A stretch of 64,000 nucleotides of DNA from Paragordius varius (taxonomy: Eukaryota; Nematomorpha): positions 12,028,001-12,092,000 of the forward strand of contig OZ176051.1 in the NCBI GenBank assembly GCA_964247055.1. Reading direction: 5' to 3'. Positions 13,965-25,499 of the stretch are shown here, one piece after another (position 1 is the stretch's first letter; each line of letters opens with the position of its first letter). Below the pieces are notes generated by a model. It saw only the letters and a list, made by a program, of their open reading frames with translations. It did no database searches and had not been told where the DNA came from. The translations under genes were made by a program, and so were the position numbers.

Positions 13965-14605
13965 AATTGGCTACGTAGTATGGAGATAAATAATTGTAGC
14001 GTGATATTCAGATGGTCGAATACAAAATGGTAAATATTTGAGATGGCAACAGTTAAATGCTCTTTTTTGTTATTCCGTTTGGGCCATAAATAACCCATAA
14101 ATATATTTGAAAGAATTGGCAAAATTTAACTTTATACATATTATTTAATAAACTAAATATTGTAAAAAGAATTATAATTGTTTTAAACTCCCAAAGCCAG
14201 GTAAAATAGTATATATTTTTAAGCGGTTTTCTCATTCTCTTTTTAAATGTAATTATATAACATTTTATTTTTTACGATTTTGCTAACAATTTGGTGTATG
14301 TGTCGATAAACTTTCAGATAAATTTTATTATTGTATATATCGAAGGATTTTTAAAAAGTTTTTGTTTATATTCAAATTTAAATAATTTCTCTTATTATTA
14401 TCAAAAATCCTTAATATCATATTTCATTTGATTTATTATCATCTTAAAACTTTTTTTGGAAACACATTGAGATCTTTTTCCAAAGCTACCTTAACATTTC
14501 AAAATCTTTTAAATTTTTGCCCGCTCGAATATTGGGATAATTTCATATCGCAGGCTTTCTCTTGCGAATAATATACAGTTTTAAAAAAAATTTAGTTGCC
14601 ATTTT
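13965..14605. other. Region upstream of ACLY, no gene seen
   Basis: This A+T-rich stretch separates the ACLY start codon from the first family-A MITE at 14610. It must hold the ACLY 5' UTR and promoter, but I see no convincing core element and no coding frame. Confidence 0.4.
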
Positions 14606-15191
14606 AACACTTCGATACAACACATTCACTTTAATCCTTCGATTCAAATTGGGGTAGTTAAATACCCCAACCCTGTTTAAAATTAAATTTTTTAAAAAAT
14701 ATGGAAGGAATCGAAACCATGGCAAAATCTTGCACTTATATAACATTAATAAACCGAAATATATAAAAAACCTTATTTAAAAATACTTGATATTACTTAT
14801 TTTAAGCTAAAACCGAAAGGTAAAAATTTAGTCAACGTTACATGCGTGCAATGGTAAAATTGAAAATAATACAAACTAAACAGCTTTTTCTATTTTTATC
14901 AATGTTAGATGTAATTTAAATAAAAAATTAGCTTTAATTTTACCCTTAACACTAAATGAAGAGACATTTTGCAAAAATGTTGTAAAATAAAAATGGCGTC
15001 GAAGTAGTTTGACATGGAACTTTTTTTTCAAAACATAATTTTATTTAGATATTATGGTATATTTATATAATTTTTATTAGGATAGAAGCATAAATTTAAA
15101 TTAGGACCGTTTCCTTCAGTAATTTTTTAAAAATTCTAACTCGAATTTAGTCTGGGGTATTTAAATACCCCAATTTGAATCGAAGTGTTAA
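14606..15191 (+). mobile_element. Family-A MITE, copy 1, with TTAA duplications
   Basis: The element occupies 14610-15187 (578 bp), flanked by TTAA at 14606-14609 and 15188-15191. The right end read inward is CACTTCGATTCAAATTGGGG. The left end is CACTTCGATACAAC, and the same GATTCAAATTGGGGTA block comes about 30 bp further in. Each end carries a small GGGGTAn(8)TACCCC-like hairpin. It has no coding capacity. The TTAA target suggests mobilisation by a piggyBac-like transposase, which is inference. Confidence 0.85.
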
Positions 15192-15375
15192 TTAAAAACA
15201 TGTTCCGTATTGGATTAAAGTATTTATATTTTTTATAGTTTACTTTTAGAGACTAAAACCCAGCTCCAACACGATTGAACTATCCAGTTTATTTTTAAAA
15301 TTAAATATAAAGTTTAAGGTAACAACCTGAAAGGTCATTCAAATCAATTATTTCTATTTAAAACCATATTATGCA

Positions 15376-15936
15376 TTAACACTTGGATACAACACATTCA
15401 TTTTATTCCTTCAATTCAAATTTGGGTAGTTAAATACCCCATGCCTGTTTAAAATTAAATTCTTTATAAAGCATGGAAGGAATCAAAACCATTGCAAATT
15501 TTGCATTAATATAACATTAATAAACAAAAATATATAAAAAGTTTTATACAAAAATACTTGACATTACATATTTTAACTAAAACCAAAAGGTAAAAATTTA
15601 GTCAACGTGACATATGTGCAATGGTAAAATTGAAAAATATTACAAAATATATGGCTTTTCTATTTCTATCAATGTTAGATGCAATTTAAATAAAAAATTA
15701 GCTTTAATTTTATCATTAAAATTAAGTAAAGAAGATATTTTGCAAAAATTTGTAAAATAAAAATGGGGTCGAAGTGGTTTGAGATAAAAAAAATTTTTCA
15801 AAATAAAATTATATTTAGATATTTTGGAACATTATATAATTTTTATTAGGATAGACGCATAAATTTAATATGGGACCGTTTCATTCAGTAGTTTTTTATA
15901 TCTTAACTCAAATTTAGTCTGGAGTATCCTAATATC
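15376..15936 (+). mobile_element. Family-A MITE, copy 2, right end altered
   Basis: It starts at a TTAA (15376-15379) with CACTTGGATACAACACATTC and follows the family through its GGTCGAAGTGGTTTGAGA interior. The right end reaches the hairpin near 15920 but not the terminal CGAAGTG. Instead it runs into a reversed 50-bp piece of the same family (about 15937-15988, containing AAAAAACTACTGAAAGAAATGG). Confidence 0.75.
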
Positions 15937-16216
15937 CCAGGCTATATTTAAATATATATGAAAAAACTACTGAAAGAAATGGTCCAATTTAACACTTCGA
16001 TTCAAATTGGGGTATCTAAATACCCCAGGCTAAATTTAAGTTAAAATTTTTAAAAAACTAATGAAGCAAACGGTCCCAATTTAAATTTATGCTTCTAACC
16101 TAATCAAAATTATATAAATATATCAAAATATCTAAATAAAATTTTGTTTTGAAAAAATTTTTCCATGTCAATCTACTTCGACGCCATTTTTATTTTGCAG
16201 AATTATTGCAAAATAT

Positions 16217-19200
16217 AAACCATGTGATTGAAAGCGGGAGGATATTCAAGGATAGTATTTTTTATTATATACTATAAATATATTTAAAAAATAGGTTTCC
16301 TTTTAGTAATTATTAATCTTTTTCTTTGTTTTGTAGAGTTTTTAATTTATTTGTATGCTAAGTATGTAATTTAAAGAGTAACATAATTCTTAAGTCATCA
16401 AAAATCATTGTTATACAGATCTCTCTCTTTTTTTTTCTCTACTCCTTGGTGCCTAATTATTTTATTTTTACTAGCCTAGCCATAATTTCTTTATATTTTT
16501 CCTTTATGATTGCCAGAGAGAGCAAAATATCAATATTTATAATTTATCCAAATTAACAACATTTATAAAGATTACTCCTTAATTTTAATTATTCTAGATA
16601 TTTATTTTTTGTAAAGAGGGTAAGTGAGAGGGAAGGCAATGGCAAACCACCCTCGTTTATTACTGCCAAAAAATAGTTTTACTAAATGAACTTAACAAGA
16701 ATTTTCAAAGTTGGATGCTGGAATGTACGTTCCTTAACATCAACCAAACAAGTGATAATTGAAAAGGAAATGGAAAGATTGAACATAGATATACTGGGTC
16801 TAACGGAAACCAAGCAAAAAGGTAGCGCGAAAGTACAAAACGGAAATTATACATTGTTAAGATCGGGGAGAGATGACCAGAAATCTGAAGGCGTTGCAGT
16901 ATTAATAAAAAACAAATTAAATAAAAGTCTCATTAGTTATACACCATATACACCCAGAATCATGAGTATTAGGCTGAATGCCAAGCCACTTAAATTTACA
17001 TACATAGTAGTCTATGCTCCTACGTCAAACGCTCCCAAAGAAGACATAGAGGACTTTTATGCAACGTTGCAAATAGTTTTGGATGAAACGAAGAAAGGAG
17101 ATATGATTATCATAGGAGGGGATTGGAACAGCAAAGTTGGTAGAGGTAGAGTAGATCAAATAGTCGGGCCATATGGATTGGGAGAACGAAACGAGGCCGG
17201 GGAAGCACTGATCAATTTTTGTCAAGAAAATGAGATGATGATAACCAACACATGGTTTCCACAACACAATAGGAGGTTATACACATGGACCTCTCCATGT
17301 GGTAAATATAAGAATCAAATTGATTACATAATGTGCCCTCAAAAATGGAAAAGCTCTATAATTGATACCAAAACAAGCAAAAGCAGCGATTGCTCTAGCG
17401 ATCATGAGCTTTTAATAACCAAAATCAAACTTAAAATAATTAAAAATAAGGTTAAACAGATATACAGATATGACACTCGGAACATTCCAAATAGTTTTAG
17501 AACAGAAACCAAAGATAGATTAGAAAGATTGGACAATGGATGTAGCTCAGAACAATTATGGGGAACGATAAAAAATGTTGTTAATGAAGTGGCAAAAGAA
17601 AAAGTGCAGAGAGTAAAGAGGAAAGATAACAAATGGATATCAGAAAAGAGTATAGAGATAGCAGAAAAGAGGAGAAAAGCTAAATCAAGAGGTGATAATA
17701 AAATGGTAAAATTATATAACAAAGAATTTCAACGACAAACAAGGAAGGATTACGAAGATTTTCTTAATAAACAATGTCTGGAAGTGGAATTAAATAACAA
17801 AAAAGGATTAATGCAACCAATGTTCCAGAAACTGAAGCAAATGACTCATAAACCTTTTATATCATCACAAAAGATTAAAAAAGAGAATGGCACCATATTG
17901 TGCAAACAAACAGAAGTACGAGAAAGATGGAAGGAATACACCCAAAAACTCTATCAGGCTCCTCAAACAAAGGTGTTGCAATTAAAAGAAGAAGAACGTG
18001 ATCCAGATATATTAAGAGAGGAGGTTGAATTAGCCTTAAAACAAATTCCTAACAACAAAGCGACGGGATTAGACAATATCCCAATAGAGTTCATAAAAGC
18101 TATTCCCGTTGAAAAGTTACACCAGCTATGTCAAAAGGTGTGGGAAACATGTGAGTGGCCAAACGATTGGGCATCATCTGTATATCTCCCAATATATAAA
18201 AAAGGAGGTGTACTCCAATGCGAGAATTATCGGAACATATCTCTTATTAGCCACGCTAGTAAGGTCTTACTAAAAGTAATACAAAACAGAATGCACAGTA
18301 TCATACAGACAGAAATACCAGAAAATCAAGCTGGATTTATGAAGGGAAAAAGCACAAGAGACCATATCTCAAACATGAGAAGGATAATGGAAACATCAAA
18401 AGAGTTCCAGAAAGAATTATACATGTGTTTTATTGATTACAGACAAGCATTCGATTCAATTAACTATGACTCCTTGTGGGAAACATTAAAGTTAGTAGGG
18501 GTATCGTCTCACTTAATAAGATTGATTAGATCTCTGTATGTAAAACAAAGAGCGATTATTAGAACACCAGCGGGGGACACAGACGAAATACCAATCTTGA
18601 AAGGAGTCAGACAAGGGTGTTGCTTATCCCCTTATCTGTTCAATATGTGCACAGAAATGATAATGAGGAAGTTGGATGGTAAAAATATAGGAGTAAGAAT
18701 AGGAGGGAGAACAATCAATAATTTAAGGTTTGCAGACGATACCACTCTTATAGCTGAAAGTGCAAATGATTTGAAGGAATTGATTGAAGAGATTCGAAAG
18801 GAAAGTTTGAGGTATGGTCTTAGGCTTAATCCTAACAAAACCAAAATATTATGTACAGGAAAAAAGCCTACAATTATAATAGAAGGAGTAGAAATAGAAA
18901 TAGTTAAACAGTTAACGTTTTTGGGCGCAATAATTTCAGAGGATGGGTCTTCAACTCCTGACATCAGAAAGAGAATAGGATTGGGTAGAGAAGCGATGAC
19001 CAAATTAATAAAGATTTGGAAAAACAAAAGCGTAGGAGTTGAAACCAAAAAAAGATTACTCTACTGTTTCGTTCTCCCGGTCACCACATATGGATGTGAG
19101 AGTTGGACCCTCAAAAAAAGGGACAAAGAAAGGCTCATGGCTTTTGAAAGGAGCTGCTGGCGTAGGATGCTAGGATACACCTGGAAGGATAAAATTAAGA

Positions 19201-19502
19201 ATGAAAGTCTAACTACAGAAATAAAACCTAAAACAAACATCATGGAGATAATTCTAAAAAGAAAGTTAACATATTTTGGTCATGTCATGCGATCGAATTC
19301 TCTGGAGAAAGATACAATGTTTGGGAAGGTAGAAGGGCAAAGGAAACGAGGCCGACCACCGATGAGGTGGTTGGATATGATAAAAGAAGAGACCAAAATG
19401 ACACTGAAAGAGCTCAATATAGCGGTTAAAGATAGAAAAAAATGGAAAGAAATAGTTAAAACTATATCCAAGTCGTTTACGACTTAGGAAAAACCAACCA
19501 CC
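16217..19502 (+). mobile_element. Full-length RTE/BovB-like LINE with 12-bp target duplication
   Basis: The 3,286-bp insert is bounded by a perfect 12-bp duplication, ATTGCAAAATAT, at 16205-16216 and 19503-19514. The host MITE continues in register on both sides, so the boundaries are firm. Layout: about 470 bp of 5' leader, one ORF (16686-19487), and a 15-bp tail with no poly(A), ending in ACCAACCACC. A compact single large ORF and a short non-poly(A) tail are typical of the RTE clade. Intact ORF plus intact duplication mean a recent insertion. Confidence 0.93.
16686..19487 (+). CDS. RTE-clade LINE protein: AP endonuclease plus reverse transcriptase, 933 aa, intact
   Basis: This protein nicks target DNA and reverse-transcribes the element RNA at the nick. 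An APE-type endonuclease comes first: WNVRSL (residues ~13-18), LTETK (~39-43), GGDWNSKVG (~144) and SSDHELL (~238). A basic linker follows, then the RT domain with ATGLDNIPIEF, the GFMKGKSTRDHISNMRR block, CFIDYRQAFDSINYDSLWE, GVRQGCCLSP and the catalytic FADDTTL (~682). The C-terminus has YGCESW and GHVMRSNSLEK followed by a GRPPMRWLD motif. The order and wording closely match BovB-type RTE ORFs. No stop or frameshift is present. The first in-frame ATG is followed at once by the family start, MNLTRIFKVGCWNVRSL. Confidence 0.95.
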   Translation: MNLTRIFKVGCWNVRSLTSTKQVIIEKEMERLNIDILGLTETKQKGSAKVQNGNYTLLRSGRDDQKSEGVAVLIKNKLNKSLISYTPYTPRIMSIRLNAKPLKFTYIVVYAPTSNAPKEDIEDFYATLQIVLDETKKGDMIIIGGDWNSKVGRGRVDQIVGPYGLGERNEAGEALINFCQENEMMITNTWFPQHNRRLYTWTSPCGKYKNQIDYIMCPQKWKSSIIDTKTSKSSDCSSDHELLITKIKLKIIKNKVKQIYRYDTRNIPNSFRTETKDRLERLDNGCSSEQLWGTIKNVVNEVAKEKVQRVKRKDNKWISEKSIEIAEKRRKAKSRGDNKMVKLYNKEFQRQTRKDYEDFLNKQCLEVELNNKKGLMQPMFQKLKQMTHKPFISSQKIKKENGTILCKQTEVRERWKEYTQKLYQAPQTKVLQLKEEERDPDILREEVELALKQIPNNKATGLDNIPIEFIKAIPVEKLHQLCQKVWETCEWPNDWASSVYLPIYKKGGVLQCENYRNISLISHASKVLLKVIQNRMHSIIQTEIPENQAGFMKGKSTRDHISNMRRIMETSKEFQKELYMCFIDYRQAFDSINYDSLWETLKLVGVSSHLIRLIRSLYVKQRAIIRTPAGDTDEIPILKGVRQGCCLSPYLFNMCTEMIMRKLDGKNIGVRIGGRTINNLRFADDTTLIAESANDLKELIEEIRKESLRYGLRLNPNKTKILCTGKKPTIIIEGVEIEIVKQLTFLGAIISEDGSSTPDIRKRIGLGREAMTKLIKIWKNKSVGVETKKRLLYCFVLPVTTYGCESWTLKKRDKERLMAFERSCWRRMLGYTWKDKIKNESLTTEIKPKTNIMEIILKRKLTYFGHVMRSNSLEKDTMFGKVEGQRKRGRPPMRWLDMIKEETKMTLKELNIAVKDRKKWKEIVKTISKSFTT

Positions 19503-19873
19503 ATTGCAAAATATCGTCTTCATTTAATTTTAATGGTAAAATTAAAGCAAATTTTTTATTTAAATTACATTTGCATTGATAGAAATAGAAAAAACGGTTT
19601 ATTTTTGTATTATTTTTCAATTTTACCATTTCACACATTTCACGTTGACTAAATTTTTACCTTTCAGTTTTAGATTAAAATAATAAATATCAAGTATTTT
19701 TTAATATTTTTTATATATTTCGGTTTATTAATGTTATATAAGTGCAAAATTTTGCCAAGGTTTTGATTCCTTCCATATTTTTTAAAGAATTTAATTTTAA
19801 ACAGGCCTGGGGTATCCAACTACCCCAATTTGAATCGAAGGACTGAAATGAATGTTTTGTATCCAAGTGTTAA

Positions 19874-19962
19874 ATAATATCTAAATAAAATTTGGTTTTG
19901 AAAAAAAATTCCATATCATACTATTTCGACGCCATTTTTATTTTACAACATTTTTGCAAAAT
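19874..19962 (-). mobile_element. Internal fragment of family-A MITE, reversed
   Basis: About 90 bp match the interior of the family in reverse (ATCTAAATAAAATTTGG through CGACGCCATTTTTATTTTAC). Neither terminus is present. It sits between copies 3 and 4. Confidence 0.7.
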
Positions 19963-19996
19963 ATCGTGTTTTTTTATAGAATGAAAGCTAATTCAT

Positions 19997-20584
19997 TTAA
20001 CACTTGGATACAACACACTCATTTTAGTCCTTCGATTCAAATTGGGGTAGTTGGATACCCCAGGCCTGTATAAAATTAAATACTTTAAAAAGTATGGAAG
20101 GAATCGAAACCATTGCAAAATTTTGTACTTATATAACATTAATAACCGAAATATATAAAAAATTGTATTCAAAAATACTTGATATTACTTATTTTAAGCT
20201 AAAATCGAAAAGTAAAATTTCGTCAACGTGACATGTGTCAAATTGTAGAATTAAAAAATAATACAAAATAAACCGCTTTTTCCGTTTCTATCAATGTTAG
20301 ATGTAATTTATATATAAAAATAGCTTTAGTTTTACCCTTAAAATTAAATGAAGACGATATTTTGCAAAATTTTTGTAAAATAAAAATGGCGTCGAAGTAG
20401 TTTGAGATGGAACTTTTTTTTCAAAACAAAATTTTATCAAGATATTTTGGCATATTTATATAATATTTATCAGGATAGAAGCATAAATTTAAATTGGGAC
20501 CGTTTCCGTCAGTAGTTTTATAAAAATTTTAATTTAAACTTAGTCTGGGGTATTTAGATACCCCAATTTGAATCGAAGTGTTAA
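19997..20584 (+). mobile_element. Family-A MITE, copy 4, complete with TTAA duplications
   Basis: Element 20001-20580 (580 bp), TTAA at 19997-20000 and 20581-20584. Left end CACTTGGATACAACACACTC, right end AATTTGAATCGAAGTG. It is very close in sequence to copies 1 and 6. Confidence 0.88.
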
Positions 20585-20881
20585 ATCACATCTAACAATG
20601 ATAGAAAAAGCAAAAATGGTATATTTTGTATCATTTTTAAATTTAGCCAATGCACACATGTCATGTTGACTAAATTTTCTTGAGGTTTTAGCTAAAAATA
20701 AGTAATATCAAGTATTTTCGAATGAAATTTTTTATATATTTTGGATAATTAATGTAATAAATGTGCAAATTTTTGCCTCGATTTCAATTCATTCCATATT
20801 TTTGAATTATTTACTTTCAGGTCTGGTATCCAACTACCCCAATTTGAATCGAAGGACTAATATGTTGTATCCAAGTGTTAA
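20585..20881 (-). mobile_element. Family-A MITE, copy 5, reversed half copy
   Basis: It holds the reverse complement of the left half of the family, ending GTTGTATCCAAGTG next to TTAA (20878-20881). It begins directly at the right TTAA of copy 4, so copy 4 probably landed inside it or deleted its other half. 20882-21454 holds other A+T-rich sequence with no gene seen. Confidence 0.75.
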
Positions 20882-21454
20882 AAAATTTAAAAAAAATGGC
20901 GGCCAAAAGGTTTGAGATGGGGATATTTTACAATGATACATTTTTTTAAAATAAAAAATTAGGGCCGAAAATAGAATACATGTTGTCAAATTCGGCCCAA
21001 TACCTTAAATTTGTTTTAAGATAGCGGAAATTTCGTATAGCTATGGGATATAAAGCAGCCCCAAAAGGCAAAATAACGTGTTAACATATACTTTAATGCC
21101 TTATTTTCAAATTATTGACCATACAATAAGTTTTTTTATTTTACAATTAATTTGCCTATTTAATTTAGATAGAAATGGCGGCTTAAAATATGTAAGGAAC
21201 AATTTTAAATCATTGCTATGGTATCATTGTACCTAAAATGGGAGTTTGTTAAAAAATATCCTGGTGGTACATAGTCTGATAAAATAATGTAATTTATGAT
21301 AGTTTTGAAGCCTTCACGTGATAAAGTACATCATATTTTTAGCAACTGATTCATATCAGAAAATTGCATAAATTGAGCATAGTTTGCTAAAAAAATATTT
21401 TTGGTGCTAGCTAATTACTTCATTTCAAAAAATATAACAAAAATATATTATAAT

Positions 21455-22040
21455 TTAACACTTGGATACATCATACTCATTTTAGTCCTTCGATTCAAAT
21501 TGGGGTAGCTGAATACCCCAGGCCTATTTAAAATCAAATACTTTAAAAAGTATGGAAGCAATCGAAACCATGGCAAAATTTTGCACTTATATAACATTAA
21601 TAAACCAAAATATATAAAAAATTTTATTCAAAAACTTGATATTTCTTATTTTGAGCTAACACTGAAAGGTAAAAATTTAGTCAACGTGACATGTGTCAAA
21701 TTGTAAAATTAAAAAATAATACAAAATAAACCGCTTTTTCCATTTCTATCAATGTTAGATGTAATTTATATAAAAAATAAGCTTTAGTTTTACCCTTAAA
21801 ATAAAATGAAGACGATATTTTGCAAAATTTTTGTAAAATAAAAATGGCGTCGAAGTAGTTTGAGATAAAACTTTTTTTCAAAACAAAATTTTATCAATAT
21901 ATTTTGGCATATTTATATAATATTTATCAGGATAGAAGCATAAAATAAATTGGGACCGTTTTCTTCAGTAGTTTTTTAAAAAAATTAATTTAAATTTAGT
22001 CTGGGGTATTTAGATACCCCAATTTGAATCGAAGTGTTAA
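21455..22040 (+). mobile_element. Family-A MITE, copy 6, complete with TTAA duplications
   Basis: Element 21459-22036 (578 bp), flanked by TTAA at 21455-21458 and 22037-22040. It has the same ends and the same AAATGGCGTCGAAGTAGTTT interior as copies 1 and 4. Confidence 0.87.
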
Positions 22041-23880
22041 TAAAAGCAATACATTATTTTATTAAAAAAATAATTTTAGATGAGGGCCGGAAAATTTGCA
22101 TTCAATGTGGTTTAAATGGAGAAGTTCCCAAATAGGTAAAAATGTGATTGCCCGAAATTTTGAATATACATTATTTGACATAAAAAAACATTAAATATTT
22201 TGCTTAAAAATTTAATTTATAGGAAAATTTTGGTGTAATTAGTTTTATGGGATATTAAAGCATTGAGGAAACGGTACCTAAACATTTAAAAAAAAACATT
22301 TTATAAAATATTGAGCAGGTCTTCCATTTTTTTAGATAGCCCCAAAAAATACCCAACTTCTTTCTATTTATTTTTTTGTTATTATAATATTAAATTTATT
22401 TTATTGGTTTATTAAGATGTGCTGATTATATGATGCACATAAATATTATGAGAAATTTTACAATTTTGCAAAATATCAAATATATCCAAGCTAATCCTCA
22501 GTCTCTTAACCATTGTAAACACCGCAAAACCCATTAAAGTTTAAGATTGTTTAAATAATAGTTTTTGTATTTAAACCGAAAATTGACTTAAGAAAAACTA
22601 TCCCTAAATGATGATAAATTGATCAAAAAACACAAATATCCTTTTAAAACAAAATTTTATGTTTTTATATTAGCTATGATAATCTTAAATTTGTTAAACC
22701 GAGTACCGGGGCTGGTGTCTAAAAAAATGAATTGTTGAAAAATATATTTTTGAATATTTACCGTTTTTTACTGCCACCAGTTCATTTGGGAAATGCGAAT
22801 TCCATCAAAGTTTTCCTCCGATTCGTTATATTATTTTTGTTTTATCAAATAAATGACTAAAAATAATATATTTTTATATATAAAATGGAGAAAATTATTT
22901 GTCTCCTTTTTAAATTTCATCAGCCAAAAGATTAATTAACTATTGATATTAATAAAATAAAATTATTTTAGCCATGATATTCAGATAGTATAATAGGGTT
23001 TCTTTTGATGTTTAGCACAAAGCTTTAAATTGTTTTTGACCCATTAAAAGGTAAATAACACAAGATATTTGAATTTTTTAACTAATATATTGTTTTTTAT
23101 TTAATTTGTACGGCGATAAGGCCAGTTTTATGCAGCAAAATTGTATAACTTTTTTCACAATTTAAATTTTTTTAATAAATTTTATTTTTCGTGATATCAG
23201 CCAGTTATCATAAATATAAGTCAAAAAGATTTTTCATTTGATTAAAATATAGATAATTATTTGAGTAACGCACTCTTTCATAATGCCTATTATTTAATTT
23301 TTAAACAGTCGGGCAGTTGAATGCATTTTTTTGATATAACTCACAGATAATGTTTATATATATATATAATCACATTTATAAGTTACAGAAGTATCACCTT
23401 TTTTCCATAAAATATTTAAATAATAACCAGCATAAAAAATGAAAGACCAATAAGAAAATTGTAGAGGCAAACCGCTTTCAAATTTTTTAAAACAATTTCT
23501 AAAACCAAATTAGATTTTACTACGATGGCATCGCTTCAACATTTTAAGTTTCGCCCCCATTTAGAAATGACTATGTATATTTGTAAAACAAAGCCGATAG
23601 TTAATGTTTCTGAATACATTATGGTTGCGATTTTATTTTTTTCTAAAATTTTCTTTTTATATACTTATATTGTTTTAACACACCAAAAAATTTTAAAGAA
23701 CTTTCGGTACTACTATAAGTTAATAATCGTAATGCCGATTACATGGTATTATATGGATAAGGGATAAAGATTTGTACAAATAGTATACATTTAAAAGATT
23801 AGTGTCTTTTGAGAGCAGGTGATAGTTAATTTTTGAAATATGTGCAAAGAACGACATATATCAAAAAAATGATATTATAT
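22041..23880. other. Intergenic, no gene seen
   Basis: A+T-rich sequence with short frames only. The 80-aa frame at 23525-23767 has no motif I recognise and no supporting features. I see no exon of the neighbouring genes. Confidence 0.4.
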
Positions 23881-25490
23881 CCGGACGAAAATTAGCATAA
23901 AATAATTACGAAATGGGAAGATGACTGGTAAAAGGGTTTGCAAAACAGAATCATGAACGAAATTATATAGTAAGCAGTGTTCAGATAATGTTATATAAAG
24001 TTACACGAAAGATACAGATTAAATTTGGAGCAGCTCTTTATGCGCCTGCTATAAACAGCAGGACCATGATCGATGTTTGATGCGATTATAAATAAAACGA
24101 TAATTTTAGACCGTAAATAGATTAAAATCAAAGTAATTTGCCAAAATAACATATTATATCTGTAAAAGATATTATTTCTGCTGTAGACATTTTCAAAGGT
24201 CTACGATAAAATGTTTTATAGCATTATCTAAATACCCAGCTTGAAAGAAGCTTTCTTCTAGAAAAGAATAAATTAAAATACAATCTAATTAAAAATATAA
24301 TGGAAAATTCAGATATTCATTATTATAGGAGAATCATTAAAATTATAGATAATACAGATTAAATCCTATCCTTGTTTGAAAGTTGGATAGAAAAGATTTG
24401 GATAAAAAGGAGTACCAAGACATTTCGATGATTAAATTTGATTGGTTATACGAAATAGGATATATTTACTTTTCCATCGAAAATGTAAATGAAATTTATT
24501 TGAAATGATTGACTTAAGTTACAATTGAGCAACAAAAAAAATATTGTAAGAAAAGCCATGGCATTATGTATGTAGATGTAGTGCACCCTGAATTGGGAAA
24601 GAAAAACAACGACACTTTTTTGAATCTGCTATTTCTTTTTATAGCATTTTTTAAATAATTTTAGCATGGCATTGAGCCAGTAATATATATGATTTTGAAA
24701 GAAAATTAACAAAATTAATAATCTGAACATTATATCTGACAGGTGATTTAAAGCAATTATTATAAGCTACATCCCATGAATGATATGAATATGCTGATGT
24801 TAAGTAATGTAGGCGCTCGAAACTAAGTGAAGAGATATAATAAATAAGGATTTATAACAGTCGATTAGATTTTAATAAAGTTAATACTAAAAGAGAGTTT
24901 GGAACAAGATTGAAGCTTATAACCACTCATAAATGAGTAATTTTTTTATGTATTATTTGAAATGACTTGTCAATATCATCTTTTTTTAAAATAAAATTTT
25001 TTGGCGCTCGACACATCAGAACCCCTTTACCAACTACGCCACTGGTGGAAAGATAAAATAGATTTTACAAGTTTTAAATTAATTTAGGTTGTTTAGAAAC
25101 ATAGACAAAACAGGTATTAAGTATAATATTAGATTGTTGTTGCTAAAATACGATTCCGACTAACTGCAACATTGAAAATAAAACTTTTCCATTCATGGCG
25201 AATACAAGATCCTGGCGTCTAGTTTGAATAATTTTTCTTATAACTAACTTGAAAGGTCACTGATGCTGTGAAAAGTGAGTAATACTCGTAAAAGAGAAAA
25301 AGAATAAGAGAAGAACTCGTTGGATGGATAACATCCTCAAAGAAACTAACCAAACATTTTATCATGTAATGGCAATAAAAAGATGGGAGTGGGCGCGGTT
25401 GGAAAGGTATGAAATGCAATAATAGCTTATATAACACTAGACAACAAATTTTGAAAAGTACATTAATATATACTTGAAAAAAATGATCTA
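23881..25490 (+). mobile_element. Heavily decayed RTE-type LINE relic
   Basis: Weak RT-like fragments appear near 24400 (DKKEYQDISMI, resembling the ENYRNISLI block). The clearest piece is near 25285: KEKKNKRRTRWMDNILKET, then AIKRWEWARLER. This matches the C-terminal GRPxxRWLD...K.W motif of the intact LINE. Frames are badly broken. 25132-25212 is an inverted match to 2700-2765. Confidence 0.5.
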
Positions 25491-25499
25491 ATACCAAAG

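Larger units (their letters stand above)
15989..19873 (-). mobile_element. Family-A MITE, copy 3, reversed and split by a LINE
   Basis: This reverse-oriented copy is bounded by TTAA at 15989-15992 and 19870-19873. Its left piece is 15993-16216 and its right piece 19503-19869. Between them lies the RTE LINE. Joined across the insertion and without one copy of the 12-bp duplication, the two pieces add up to about 580 bp, the full family length. Confidence 0.88.

Noticed and set aside
18632-19523. Minus-strand frames across the LINE
   Set aside because: Antisense shadows of the intact endonuclease-RT frame.
23525-23767. 80-aa plus-strand frame as a small membrane protein gene
   Set aside because: No conserved motif, no splice context, A+T-driven hydrophobic composition.
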